Shown: positions 9,814-17,918, numbered from the stretch's first letter. The stretch is DNA of 26,473 nucleotides from Bog-473 sp035551835 (GCA_035551835.1 DASZMN010000055.1:1-26473); one strand, 5' to 3'. Program-made: numbers and translations. The notes: generated by a model not told the origin, from the sequence alone.

Positions 9814-10904
9814 GCCCGTCGTCCACGTCCCGCTCTTCGTCGCCTCCGCCGACACCGCCCTCGCCCGGGCCCCGGCCGCCGCTGCCGACGGAGCCGGCAC
9901 CGCTGCTGGAGCTCGCCCGCGCCGGCGACCGCGTGGCCCTGGCGCGGCTGTTGTCGTACATCGAGCGCGGGGGAGAGACCGCGACCGCCGTGGCCGAGCT
10001 CGCGTACCGCTCCGACGTCCCCTATACGCTCGGTCTCACCGGCGCGCCCGGCGCGGGGAAGTCGACGCTGACCGACGGCCTCATCACCGCAGTGCGCGGC
10101 GGCTGGCCGGCGCTCGACGGGTCGGCGGGCGGGTCGGCGGGCGGGTCGGCGGGCGGGTCCGACGACGGGTCGTGGGCCGAGCCCGAGCCGGTGCCCCAGG
10201 TCGCCGTGCTGGCGGTCGACCCGACGTCGCCGTTCAGCGGCGGGGCCATCCTCGGCGACCGCGTGCGCATGGGCCAGCACGCGCTCGACCCCACCGTCTT
10301 CATCCGTTCCATGGCCACGCGCGGGCACCTGGGCGGCCTGTCGCTGGCGGTGCCCGACGCGGTCCGCCTCCTCGGCGCCGCCGGCATCGGCGTCGTGATC
10401 GTCGAGACGGTCGGCGTCGGCCAGATGGAGGTGGAGATCGCGTCGGCGGCCGACACGACGGTGGTCGTCGTCACCCCGGGGTGGGGCGACTCGATGCAGG
10501 CCAACAAGGCCGGCCTCCTCGAGGTGGCCGACGTCTTCGTCATCAACAAGGCCGACCGCCCGGGCGTGCGCGAGGCGAGGCGAGACCTGGAGCAGATGCT
10601 GGACCTCGCCCGGCCCGGCGCGTGGCGCCCCGAGATCGTGGACACGACGGCCACCGCGGCCGAGGGCGTGGACCTGCTCTGGCACACGGTGGCGCGCCAC
10701 CGGACCCACCTGCTGAGCTCGGGCCAGCTGACGACGCGGCGGGCCGACCGCCTCTCGCTCGAGCTGCGCCGGGTCCTGCTGGCGCGCACCGAGGTGCACA
10801 TCGACGAGCTGGTGGCGAGCGAGGAGTTCGCCACCGCCGTCAAGGCGCTGACGGCGGGCGAGCTCGATCCGTATCAGGCCGCCGACCGCCTGCTCGCCGA
10901 CTGA
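9810..10904 (+). CDS. meaB: MeaB/ArgK-family GTPase (B12 mutase chaperone)
   Basis: This 364-residue G protein belongs to the family that loads and protects adenosylcobalamin in methylmalonyl-CoA mutase or related mutases. It has the P-loop GAPGAGKS at 78-85, the conserved VDPTSPFSGGAILGDRVRM segment at 136-154, VETVGVGQ (199-205) and the guanine-specificity motif NKAD at 246-249. The first 30 residues are Ser/Pro-rich and low complexity. Residues 104-120 hold a GSAG-repeat linker inserted between the P-loop helix and the next strand, encoded by a 12-base tandem repeat. The ATG overlaps the murA stop (ATGA). No mutase gene is in the window, so the partner is unknown. Confidence 0.92.
   Translation: MSPSSTSRSSSPPPTPPSPGPRPPLPTEPAPLLELARAGDRVALARLLSYIERGGETATAVAELAYRSDVPYTLGLTGAPGAGKSTLTDGLITAVRGGWPALDGSAGGSAGGSAGGSDDGSWAEPEPVPQVAVLAVDPTSPFSGGAILGDRVRMGQHALDPTVFIRSMATRGHLGGLSLAVPDAVRLLGAAGIGVVIVETVGVGQMEVEIASAADTTVVVVTPGWGDSMQANKAGLLEVADVFVINKADRPGVREARRDLEQMLDLARPGAWRPEIVDTTATAAEGVDLLWHTVARHRTHLLSSGQLTTRRADRLSLELRRVLLARTEVHIDELVASEEFATAVKALTAGELDPYQAADRLLAD
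10119..10154 (+). repeat. 12-base in-frame tandem repeat inside meaB
   Basis: GGGTCGGCGGGC is present three times without change, followed by a partial fourth copy (GGGTCC). It encodes Gly-Ser-Ala-Gly units at residues 104-115. Because the unit is a multiple of three, slippage would alter linker length without breaking the frame. Confidence 0.9.
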
Positions 10905-10918
10905 CCACGCCAGCGGTC

Positions 10919-11962
10919 TCAGGCCGCGCGTCGGCGGAGCGTGGCCCCCAGCGCTCTTGTGCCGACCTCCCACATGTTGTCGACCACGTTGATCGTGACC
11001 CCCGGTGGGACGATCTCGTCGATGCCGTCGAGCAGGTCGTCTGACAGTGCGATGCCGTCTGCGGCCAGGTAGCCGTCCAGATGCTCCATGGTGCGCGGAC
11101 CGATGATGGTGGAAGTCACCGCTGGGTGTCGGACGGCAAACGCGACCGCCAACTGGACGAGCGTCAGCCCGGCCTCGTCGGCGAGCGCACCAAGTGCGTC
11201 AGCGGCGTCAAGCTTCGCCGCATTCTCCGGGTTGCTCGCGTCGAAGCGCCCGGGCCAGCGCTGCAATCGAGCGGCGGAACCCGGACCACTGATCTCGCGT
11301 CCCTTGCGGTAGTTGCCGGACAACCAGCCACTGGCCAACGGGCTGTAGGCCAAGACGCCCATCCCGTAGCGCTGGCAGGTTGGCAGCACGTCGTACTCGA
11401 TCGCACGGGTCAGCAGGGAATAGGGAGGCTGTTCGGTGCGAAATCGTTCGTGACCGCGGCGATCGGCGACCCATTGAGCCTCGACGATCTGAGAGGCGGG
11501 AACCTTCGACGCGCCGAGGGATCGGATCTTTCCGGCGTGCACGAGGTCGGACAGAGCGCCGAGCGTCTCGTCGATGTCGGTGGTGGGATCGGGAACGCCC
11601 ACTTGGTAGAGGTCGATCCAGTCGGTGTGGAGGCGGCGAAGCGAGCCCTCGATCGCTTCGGTGATCCACCGCCGCCCCGCGCCGCCATGGTTGGGGTCGT
11701 GATCCATCGGAAGGCCGAACTTGACCGCCAGCACCACCTTGTCGCGCCGCCCGCCGGTCAACGCCTTGCCCAGGATGACCTCGGATTCACCGGCGGAATA
11801 GCCGTCAGCGGTGTCGATGAAGTTGATCCCGGCATCGAGCGCTCTGTGGACGATCCGGACGGCATCGTCATGATCGCTGTTGCCAAAGGCGCCGAGCATC
11901 ATGGCACCCAGGCACAGCTGGCTCACCGAGAGGCCGGTGAGCCCGAGAGGTCGGTATTCCAT
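10919..11962 (-). CDS. Aldo/keto reductase, catalytic His replaced
   Basis: This 347-residue TIM-barrel NAD(P)H oxidoreductase resembles the Tas/aryl-alcohol-dehydrogenase-like branch. It starts with the typical MEYRPLGLTGLSVSQLCLGAM. Three of the four catalytic residues are visible: D50 and Y55 in FIDTADGYS, and K81 in LAVKFG. The fourth, normally His in the LYQxHxPDP strand, is Gly (LYQVGVPDP, G122). The cofactor-binding C-terminus (VTSTIIGPRTMEHLDGYLAA) is intact. AAGGGA seven bases before the ATG fixes the start. It is divergent from a TetR-family regulator, which probably controls it. The physiological substrate cannot be inferred. Confidence 0.9.
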   Translation of the reverse strand: MEYRPLGLTGLSVSQLCLGAMMLGAFGNSDHDDAVRIVHRALDAGINFIDTADGYSAGESEVILGKALTGGRRDKVVLAVKFGLPMDHDPNHGGAGRRWITEAIEGSLRRLHTDWIDLYQVGVPDPTTDIDETLGALSDLVHAGKIRSLGASKVPASQIVEAQWVADRRGHERFRTEQPPYSLLTRAIEYDVLPTCQRYGMGVLAYSPLASGWLSGNYRKGREISGPGSAARLQRWPGRFDASNPENAAKLDAADALGALADEAGLTLVQLAVAFAVRHPAVTSTIIGPRTMEHLDGYLAADGIALSDDLLDGIDEIVPPGVTINVVDNMWEVGTRALGATLRRRAA

Positions 11963-12030
11963 CTCTTGTTCCCTTCTTCTACGGCCACGAGGCGGTCCGC
12001 GGCGACCCGAGCAGGATCGGATGGTCATAA

Positions 12031-12047
12031 ATGGAGACCCTGTCCGT
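12031..12047. promoter_or_regulatory. Candidate TetR-family operator, site 1
   Basis: ATGGAGA-CCC-TGTCCGT is an imperfect palindrome (five of seven arm positions match) in the gap between the divergent reductase and regulator genes. It shares layout and the TGTCCRY half with site 2, and their centres lie 33 bases apart, about three helical turns. Binding of the adjacent regulator is inferred. Confidence 0.45.
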
Positions 12048-12063
12048 TTCACTCTAACGACTA

Positions 12064-12080
12064 GCGGATAGCCTGTCCAC
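12064..12080. promoter_or_regulatory. Candidate TetR-family operator, site 2
   Basis: GCGGATA-GCC-TGTCCAC is an imperfect palindrome (five of seven arm positions) with the same 7-3-7 layout as site 1. It ends nine bases before the regulator's GTG start, a position suited to autorepression. Confidence 0.45.
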
Positions 12081-12088
12081 TTAATTCT

Positions 12089-12694
12089 GTGACTCCTGGA
12101 CCGAATCCATCGCCCGCGAGACGCGCCGACGCCGCGCGCAACCGCGCCAAGATCCTGGCGGCCGCCCGGACCGCCTTCGCCGGCTCCGCTGCCGGCTCCG
12201 ACTCCGATACCCACACCGAGGTCTCGATGGCCGAGATCTCACGACGCGCCGGGGTCGGCATGGCCACGCTCTACCGCAACTTTCCCGACCGCCGTGAACT
12301 GCTCGAAGCCCTCTACACCGACGAAGTTGACGCCATCTGCGAGGCGACCGTGACAACCGCCGGCGAGACGCCCGGAGCGGTACTCATCGCTTGGCTCCAC
12401 CGGTTCTTCGCCTTTTCGAACAGCAAGCGCCATATAGCGGCCGAGCTGCTGACCCACGGGGACAGCAGTAACCCTGTCTTCGGCGAGAGCCGCGCCCGGG
12501 TACTGGATGCCGGCCGTCCCCTCCTCCTTGCCGCACAACGCGCGGGCGAAATTCGCCGAGACCTCACCCTCGAACAGATACTCGACCTGATCGTCGCCAT
12601 CGCAAGGATCCGCGGCGCTCCGAGCTACCTCGAGCCGATCCTCCAGACAGCGCTGGACGGCTTCTCTCTCCCAACCGATCCGGAGCCAACGTAA
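12089..12694 (+). CDS. TetR/AcrR-family transcriptional regulator
   Basis: This 201-residue protein has the N-terminal TetR DNA-binding domain. Helices at about 13-30 (ADAARNRAKILAAARTAF) lead into the helix-turn-helix MAEISRRAGVGMATLYRNFP (47-66) and then DRRELLEALY. The loop before the HTH is longer than usual and rich in Ser, Asp and Thr (32-46). The C-terminal ligand-binding half is of the type common in actinobacterial regulators (AAELLTHGD, ARVLDAGRPLLLAAQ). The GTG start has no good ribosome binding site. It is divergent from the aldo/keto reductase and probably represses both genes; the ligand is unknown. Confidence 0.92.
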   Translation: MTPGPNPSPARRADAARNRAKILAAARTAFAGSAAGSDSDTHTEVSMAEISRRAGVGMATLYRNFPDRRELLEALYTDEVDAICEATVTTAGETPGAVLIAWLHRFFAFSNSKRHIAAELLTHGDSSNPVFGESRARVLDAGRPLLLAAQRAGEIRRDLTLEQILDLIVAIARIRGAPSYLEPILQTALDGFSLPTDPEPT

Positions 12695-12787
12695 ACATCC
12701 GGTGCGCAGCGCAGCCTCATCACCGACGCGCACAGCACGGCAAGACAGAGCCCGGTTCGGCTCCTCCAACGGCGGTGCGGCGACCCC

Positions 12788-12802
12788 GTCCGGCCGCCGG
12801 AC
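12788..12802. other. Short hairpin in the gap before the enoyl-CoA hydratase gene
   Basis: GTCCGG-CCG-CCGGAC is a perfect 6-bp stem in the 172-base gap after the TetR gene. There is no T-tract. It could be a weak terminator for the regulator or a chance product of the GC-rich sequence. Apart from the -10 candidate at 12855, nothing else in this gap stands out. Confidence 0.3.
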
Positions 12803-12854
12803 CGGGTCCGGGGGGCCGGGGCGGTCGCCTGTCCGGAAAGGCCGCCAGGTCAGG

Positions 12855-12860
12855 TACGGT
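12855..12860 (+). promoter_or_regulatory. Possible -10 element for leaderless enoyl-CoA hydratase gene
   Basis: TACGGT fits the TAnnnT core of actinobacterial -10 elements and ends six bases before the ATG at 12867, the spacing typical of leaderless transcripts. No Shine-Dalgarno site is seen, which agrees. Confidence 0.4.
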
Positions 12861-12866
12861 TCGGCC

Positions 12867-13640
12867 ATGGCCGAGACGTTCGTGACCGTGGAGCGCCAGC
12901 CCGACGGCGTGGCCCTGGTGCGCCTGGACCGCCCCAAGGCCAACGCGCTGTCGGCCGCCGTCCTGAGCCAGCTCGAGGCCGCGGCGAACGACCTGCACGA
13001 CGACCCGCCCGGGGCCGTGGTGCTGTGGGGCGGGCGGCGGATCTTCGCCGCCGGGGCCGACATCGTCGAGCTGGAGGGCATCGGGGCCGGGGCCGTGGGG
13101 GCGAACTTCGCCGCCGCGCTCGGCGCGCTGGCCTCGGTGCCGCGGGCGACCATCGCGGCGGTGAACGGGTTCGCCCTCGGGGGCGGGCTCGAGCTGGCGC
13201 TCGCCTGCGACTTCCGGGTGTGCGCCGAGGACTCGAAGTTCGGGTTGCCCGAGGTGCTGCTCGGTGTGATCCCCGGCGGCGGCGGGACGCAGCGCCTGCC
13301 CCGCTTGATCGGCTCGTCGCGGGCGAAGGAGATGATCATGACCGGCCGCCAGGTGCGGGCCGAAGAGGCCCACGCCATCGGGCTGGTCAACCGCGTCGTG
13401 GCGCCCGACTACGTCCACGAGGCGGCGCTGGCCTGGGCGGCCGAGCTCGCCGCCGGACCGGTCCTGGCGCACGCCTTCGCCAAGGACGCGGTGGACCGCG
13501 GGCTCGACGCCACGCTGGGCGACGGCCTGGGCATTGAGCGGGGGGCGTTCGCCGCCGCCGGCCGGACGCAGGACGCGGCCATCGGCATCCGCTCGTTCAG
13601 CGAGAACGGCCCGGGCAAGGCCACCTTCGTCGGGCGGTGA
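12867..13640 (+). CDS. Enoyl-CoA hydratase/isomerase (crotonase) family protein
   Basis: This 257-residue crotonase-fold enzyme binds acyl-CoA. The oxyanion-hole segments are FAAGADIVEL (60-69) and NGFALGGGLELALACDFR (100-117). Both hydratase glutamates are present: E109 in GGGLELAL and E129 in FGLPEVLLGVIPGGGGTQRL. It therefore looks like an active enoyl-CoA hydratase acting in beta-oxidation or a related acyl-CoA pathway. The ATG at 12867 fits the family N-terminus; the open frame upstream is GC-rich and unlike crotonases. It lies four bases from the treS start, suggesting cotranscription with unrelated trehalose genes. Confidence 0.92.
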   Translation: MAETFVTVERQPDGVALVRLDRPKANALSAAVLSQLEAAANDLHDDPPGAVVLWGGRRIFAAGADIVELEGIGAGAVGANFAAALGALASVPRATIAAVNGFALGGGLELALACDFRVCAEDSKFGLPEVLLGVIPGGGGTQRLPRLIGSSRAKEMIMTGRQVRAEEAHAIGLVNRVVAPDYVHEAALAWAAELAAGPVLAHAFAKDAVDRGLDATLGDGLGIERGAFAAAGRTQDAAIGIRSFSENGPGKATFVGR

Positions 13641-13644
13641 GCGG

Positions 13645-15486
13645 GTGAGCTCGCCGCCGATCCCCGTCAGCTCCAGCGAGGGCGCCTTCGACCCCTCGGT
13701 CCGCTGGTTCCAGCACGCCGTCTTCTACGAGGTGCTGATCCGCGGGTACAACGACGCCAACAACGACGGGACCGGGGACCTGCGGGGGCTGCGGGCGAAG
13801 CTCGACTACATCGAGTGGCTCGGGATCGACTGCATCTGGCTGCTCCCGTTCTATCCCTCGCCGATGCGCGACGGCGGCTACGACATCAGCGACTTCTTCA
13901 ACGTCTCGCCCGACTACGGCAGCATCGGCGACCTCGTCGCGTTCTTGGAGGACGCGCACCGCCGCGGCATCCGCGTCGTCGCCGACCTCGTGATGAACCA
14001 CACGAGCGACGAGCACCCGTGGTTCACCGAGTCGCGCTCGTCGCGCGACAACGCCAAGGCCGACTGGTACGTGTGGAACGACGACGACCAGAAGTGGCCC
14101 GACGCACGGGTCGTCTTCACCGACGTCGAGCGGTCCAACTGGACGTGGGACGACACCCGCCAGCAGTACTACTGGCACCGCTTCTACCACCACCAGCCGG
14201 ACCTCAACTACGACAACCCCGAAGTGGCCGACACGATGATCGACCTCGTGCGGTTCTGGCTCGACCTCGGGTTCGACGGCTTCCGGCTCGACGCCGTGCC
14301 GTACCTCTACCAGCGCGACGGGACGTCGGGCGAGCACCTCCCCGAGACGCACGCGTTCATCAAGCGCATCCGCAAGCAGATCGACGCCGACTACCCGGGA
14401 AGGATCCTCCTGGCCGAGGCGAACGGCTGGCCGAGCGACGTGGCCGACTACTTCGGTGACGACGACGAGTGCCACCTGTGCTTCCACTTCCCGCTGATGC
14501 CCCGGCTCTTCATGGCGGTGCGGCGCGAGCAGCGGTACCCGATCACCGAGATCCTGGCCCAGACCCCGGTCATCGACGGCGCCTCGCAGTGGGCCATCTT
14601 CCTGCGCAACCACGACGAGCTCACACTCGAACAGGTGAGCGAGGAGGAGCGCGACTACCTCATCGCGGAGTACGCCAAGGACCCGCGGATGAAGCGGCAC
14701 ATGGGGATCGGGCGCCGCCTCGCCCCGCTGCTCGACAACGACCGCCGGACGGCCGAGCTCCTCTACGCCCTGATCCTGTCGCTGCCCGGCAGCCCGGTCA
14801 TCTACTACGGCGACGAGCTGCTCATGGGCGACAACATCTATCTCGGCGACCGTGACTCGGTGCGCACGCCGATGCAGTGGTCGCCCGACCGCAACGGCGG
14901 CTTCTCGCAGGCGGACTTCGCGCAGCTCTACCTGCCGCCGCTCATGGACCCGGTCTACGGCTTCACCGCGCTCAACGTCGAGGCCCAGCTGCGCAACCAG
15001 GGGTCGTTCCTCCACTGGCTGCGGCGCATGCTGACCGAGCGGCGCGCCCTGCCCGTGATGGGCGTGGGCGAGATGGAGGTGCTGCCCTGCGCCAACCCCT
15101 CGGTCCTGGCCTACGTGCGCTCGGGCGAGGTGGCCGACATCCTCACCACGCCGCCGGCGAAGGGGCCGTCGCTCGGCGAATCGATCGACGACGGCCTCGA
15201 CTGGGGCCGCTCGACCGTGCTCGCCCGCACCGTCCCCGCCGGCAACGAGAGCGAGGCCGACGAGGTCGTGCTCCGCCACCAGGCCGTGCTGTGCGTCCAC
15301 AACCTCAGCCGGTTCGCCCAGCCGGCGGAGCTGGCGCTGGCCAAGTGGGCCGGCTCGACGCCCTACGAGGTGCTCGGGCGCGTCCCGTTCCCGAGCATCA
15401 GCGAAGAGCCGTACACGATCACGCTGCCGCCCTACGGGATCCTGTGGTTCGACCTGGTGCCCGAGGAGCGACCGGTGCCGGAATGA
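13645..15486 (+). CDS. treS: Trehalose synthase (maltose alpha-D-glucosyltransferase), GH13
   Basis: This 613-residue enzyme interconverts maltose and trehalose. It carries the GH13 TreS signatures: VFYEVLIRGYNDANNDGTGD near the N-terminus, DLVMNHTSDEHPWF (114-127), the nucleophile D216 in GFRLDAVPYLYQRDGT, the acid/base E258 in LLAEANGWPSDV, and the transition-state Asp D324 in RNHDELTLEQ. The C-terminal beta domain ends in LPPYGILWFDL, as in other TreS. The GTG at 13645 lies four bases after the preceding stop, and its own stop overlaps the next gene by four bases. In actinobacteria, TreS plus maltokinase can feed maltose 1-phosphate into the GlgE glucan pathway, but glgE is not in this window. 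Confidence 0.95.
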   Translation: MSSPPIPVSSSEGAFDPSVRWFQHAVFYEVLIRGYNDANNDGTGDLRGLRAKLDYIEWLGIDCIWLLPFYPSPMRDGGYDISDFFNVSPDYGSIGDLVAFLEDAHRRGIRVVADLVMNHTSDEHPWFTESRSSRDNAKADWYVWNDDDQKWPDARVVFTDVERSNWTWDDTRQQYYWHRFYHHQPDLNYDNPEVADTMIDLVRFWLDLGFDGFRLDAVPYLYQRDGTSGEHLPETHAFIKRIRKQIDADYPGRILLAEANGWPSDVADYFGDDDECHLCFHFPLMPRLFMAVRREQRYPITEILAQTPVIDGASQWAIFLRNHDELTLEQVSEEERDYLIAEYAKDPRMKRHMGIGRRLAPLLDNDRRTAELLYALILSLPGSPVIYYGDELLMGDNIYLGDRDSVRTPMQWSPDRNGGFSQADFAQLYLPPLMDPVYGFTALNVEAQLRNQGSFLHWLRRMLTERRALPVMGVGEMEVLPCANPSVLAYVRSGEVADILTTPPAKGPSLGESIDDGLDWGRSTVLARTVPAGNESEADEVVLRHQAVLCVHNLSRFAQPAELALAKWAGSTPYEVLGRVPFPSISEEPYTITLPPYGILWFDLVPEERPVPE

Positions 15487-16718
15487 CCGACGGGCGCGAC
15501 CAAGCACTGCGCACGCTCACCGAAGCGTGGCTGGGACTGCGCCAGGTCGCGCCGGAGACGCCGCCGGCGATCGTGCGCACCGAGGTCCTGCGCCCCGGGC
15601 GCCCCGGCCTGCTCGACGTGGTGGCCGAGGTGGAGGGTCGCCTGGCCCATTTCGTCGTCGGGCTGCGCGGCGTCGCCGACGAGCAGCACTTCCTCCGCTC
15701 GGGCGAGGAGGCCGCGCTCGGTCTCCTCGACGACGAGGCGGGCCTCGCCGTGTGCACCGACGCGTTGCGCGACGCGCAGCTGGCGCCGCTGGTGCTGGCG
15801 ACGGTCCGCGGCAGCGAGCCGCGTCCCGGGCCGGTCGCCGTGCTGCGCGACGACGACGACGCCACGGTGCTCGACTGCGGGGACCGCGGCGACCTCATGG
15901 TCTTCCCGTGGCTCTCCGACACGCCGCGGCCCGACGTCGACTTCATGATGGCGCTCGACCAGGCGGGCTTCAACCACGTGGCCGCACCGCTCGTCCGCTG
16001 GGTGGCCGACGGTCGCGACCTGGGCGTGGTGCAGGAGCCGCTGGCCGACCGCTCGGGCGGCTGGGCCCTCGCGCTCACCTCGCTGCGCGACTTCTACGCC
16101 TCGGGGGGCGTGCCCGAAGAGGCGGGCGGCGACTTCGGCACCGAGGCGCGCGCGCTCGGGGTCATGACGGCCCGCCTGCATCTCGCGCTCGACCGCGCCT
16201 TCCTGCGGCACCACGAGATGGTGGCCGACTGGGTCGACGAGGCCGAGGCCACGGTCGCCAAGTCCGATCCCGCGCTGCTCGAGGCGCCCGGGGTCCGCGA
16301 GCTCGTCAAGGGACTGCACGAGTCCGAGGTGCGGCTCCCGGTGCTGCGCACACACGGCGACCTGCAGCTCACCCGCACGGCGCGCACGGACCAGGGGTGG
16401 GTGCTGAGCGACTGCCGCCCCGGCGGCGTGCTGGCGGGTGAGGCCGCACCGGGCCGGCGCTCACCGCTCGGCGACGTGGCCGACCTGCTGTGGTCGCTGC
16501 ACCGGGCCAGCACGACGGCGGCGGCCGAGCGCGACCCGACGGGCCGCCTGGGGCTGGAGCCGCTCGGCCAGGCCTGGGAGACCCGGAACCGCCGCGCCTT
16601 CATGAGCGGCTACCTCAACACACCGGGCATCGCGGGCCTGGTCGGACCCGACCGTGACCTGGTCCGGCGCCTGGTGTCGCTCCTCGAGCTCGCCCGCTCG
16701 GTGCGCGGCGACGGCTGA
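15483..16718 (+). CDS. Maltokinase-like protein with atypical catalytic loop
   Basis: This 411-residue protein belongs to the aminoglycoside phosphotransferase-like fold. Its position directly after treS (ATGA overlap) points to maltokinase (Mak/Pep2), which makes maltose 1-phosphate with ATP. Family features include MVFPWLSDTPRPD, TARLHLALD (229-237) and the tail SPLGDVADLLWSLHRAS. However, the catalytic loop, usually HGDLHLGQ, reads HGDLQLTR (291-298). The metal-binding DFEGEP motif reads DCRPGG, with only D310 kept. The N-terminal part is also divergent. It may be a kinase with altered chemistry, a different sugar kinase, or a regulatory partner of TreS. Confidence 0.75.
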   Translation: MTDGRDQALRTLTEAWLGLRQVAPETPPAIVRTEVLRPGRPGLLDVVAEVEGRLAHFVVGLRGVADEQHFLRSGEEAALGLLDDEAGLAVCTDALRDAQLAPLVLATVRGSEPRPGPVAVLRDDDDATVLDCGDRGDLMVFPWLSDTPRPDVDFMMALDQAGFNHVAAPLVRWVADGRDLGVVQEPLADRSGGWALALTSLRDFYASGGVPEEAGGDFGTEARALGVMTARLHLALDRAFLRHHEMVADWVDEAEATVAKSDPALLEAPGVRELVKGLHESEVRLPVLRTHGDLQLTRTARTDQGWVLSDCRPGGVLAGEAAPGRRSPLGDVADLLWSLHRASTTAAAERDPTGRLGLEPLGQAWETRNRRAFMSGYLNTPGIAGLVGPDRDLVRRLVSLLELARSVRGDG

Positions 16719-16728
16719 GGCTGACCCG

Positions 16729-16760
16729 CCGGCCGGGCCCCGCCCGGCCGGGCCGGTTTT
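16729..16760 (+). terminator. GC-rich intrinsic terminator of the treS cluster
   Basis: CCGGCCGGGC and GCCCGGCCGG form a perfect 10-bp stem around a CCC loop, starting ten bases after the maltokinase-like stop codon. GCCGG and a TTTT run follow. The run touches the galT stop codon, so the element also separates the two convergent genes. Alternative pairings of the repeated GGCCGG are possible. Confidence 0.75.
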
Positions 16761-17749
16761 CAGACCGCCAGCGCCGACGCCGGGACCCGCAGGGTCTCGG
16801 CCGCCTCCTCGGGCGAGATCACGTTGATCGCCACGCCGGTCCCCAACTCGAACCCGGCGGTGGTCGTCGCCTTCGGCCAGATGTGGGCGTGCCAGTGGTA
16901 CGGCTCACCCACCCGGTACGGCGCCGAGTGGAACACGACGTTGTAGGCGACGTCACCCACGGACTCGCGCAACCGCAGCAGCACCTGCCGGAGCCCCTCG
17001 CCGACAGCGACGAGGTCCTCGGTCGAGCTGCGGTGCAGATGCGGGTGGTGCTCGCGCGGCATCACCAGCATCTCGTAGGGGACCGCGCTCCAGAACGGGC
17101 AGACCACCACGGCCCGGTCGCTGGCGTAGATCACGCGCGCGCCCGAGTCCTCTTCCGCCTCGATCGTGGTGCAGAGCAGGCACGAGCCGACGAAGCGGGC
17201 GAAGCGCGCCTGCTCCTCGGCCAGCTCGCGCGGGATGAAGGACATCCCGAGCAGCTGGCCGTGCGGGTGCTCGAGCGACGCGCCGGCCTCGCGCCCGGAG
17301 TTCACGATGGCCTGGGTGTAGCGGAGGTTCGGCTGCGACGCGTGCTCCTCGAGCCGGTCGCGCAGAGCGGCCATGACGAGCTCGACCTGCTCGGCGCTCA
17401 GCTCGCCCAGGGTCGAGTCGTGCTCGGGCGAGAAGATGAGGATCTCGTGGATCCCGCCGGCCGTCGCCTGGGTGAACACGGGGCCCCGGTTGGCCACCAC
17501 GAACGGCTCGTCACCCTCGAAGGCGGGATACTTGTTGGGCACCACCCGCACCAGCCAGCGCCCCGTCGGCCCGTAGGTCTCGAGCGCCGGCGGGGTGTCC
17601 TCCTCGTTGCCCGGGCAGAAGGGGCAGGGCCGGCCCAGCGGGTCGGGCAACTCGGGCGAACGGGTGACGAAGTCGTAGGGCCGCTCGGAGCGGCCCGGGC
17701 TCACGACGACCCAGCGGCCGGACAACGGATCGAGGCGTAACTGGTTCAT
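16760..17749 (-). CDS. galT: Galactose-1-phosphate uridylyltransferase
   Basis: This 329-residue HIT-superfamily enzyme exchanges UMP between UDP-glucose and galactose 1-phosphate in the Leloir pathway. The active-site motif is HPHGQ at 161-165, with H163 the expected nucleophile. A structural zinc site is suggested by C42 and C45 (CPFCPGNE), H110 (SPEHD) and H161. The C-terminal domain has PYHWHAHIWP. The ATG at 17749 is preceded by AGAGAG and by the perfect palindrome GAGTGCACTC (17750-17759). No galK or galE is adjacent. A role on another sugar 1-phosphate, such as an ADP-sugar phosphorylase-like activity, is possible. Confidence 0.93.
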   Translation of the reverse strand: MNQLRLDPLSGRWVVVSPGRSERPYDFVTRSPELPDPLGRPCPFCPGNEEDTPPALETYGPTGRWLVRVVPNKYPAFEGDEPFVVANRGPVFTQATAGGIHEILIFSPEHDSTLGELSAEQVELVMAALRDRLEEHASQPNLRYTQAIVNSGREAGASLEHPHGQLLGMSFIPRELAEEQARFARFVGSCLLCTTIEAEEDSGARVIYASDRAVVVCPFWSAVPYEMLVMPREHHPHLHRSSTEDLVAVGEGLRQVLLRLRESVGDVAYNVVFHSAPYRVGEPYHWHAHIWPKATTTAGFELGTGVAINVISPEEAAETLRVPASALAV

Positions 17750-17918
17750 GAGTGCACTCTCTTGGGCGCCGCCTGGATCACCGACATCGCAAATAGCCTC
17801 GTACTCTTCTCGTGACCTCTACGGTACAGGTTTCGATGCCCGCGCTGGCACCACCGTCGCGGGACCGTCACCGGAGCCACAACCGGGGTCGACGCGGGCA
17901 GAGGAGAACAGGTCGGGC

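Noticed and set aside
10119..10154. Possible CRISPR-like or short repeat array.
   Set aside because: The units are contiguous 12-mers with no spacers and lie in frame inside meaB. The 9-mers at 7412-7465 are likewise contiguous. No CRISPR array is present in the window.
17750..17759. GAGTGCACTC palindrome next to the galT start as an operator.
   Set aside because: It is a single 10-base palindrome with no second copy, located between the ribosome binding region and the start codon. It is too weak to call as a regulatory site.
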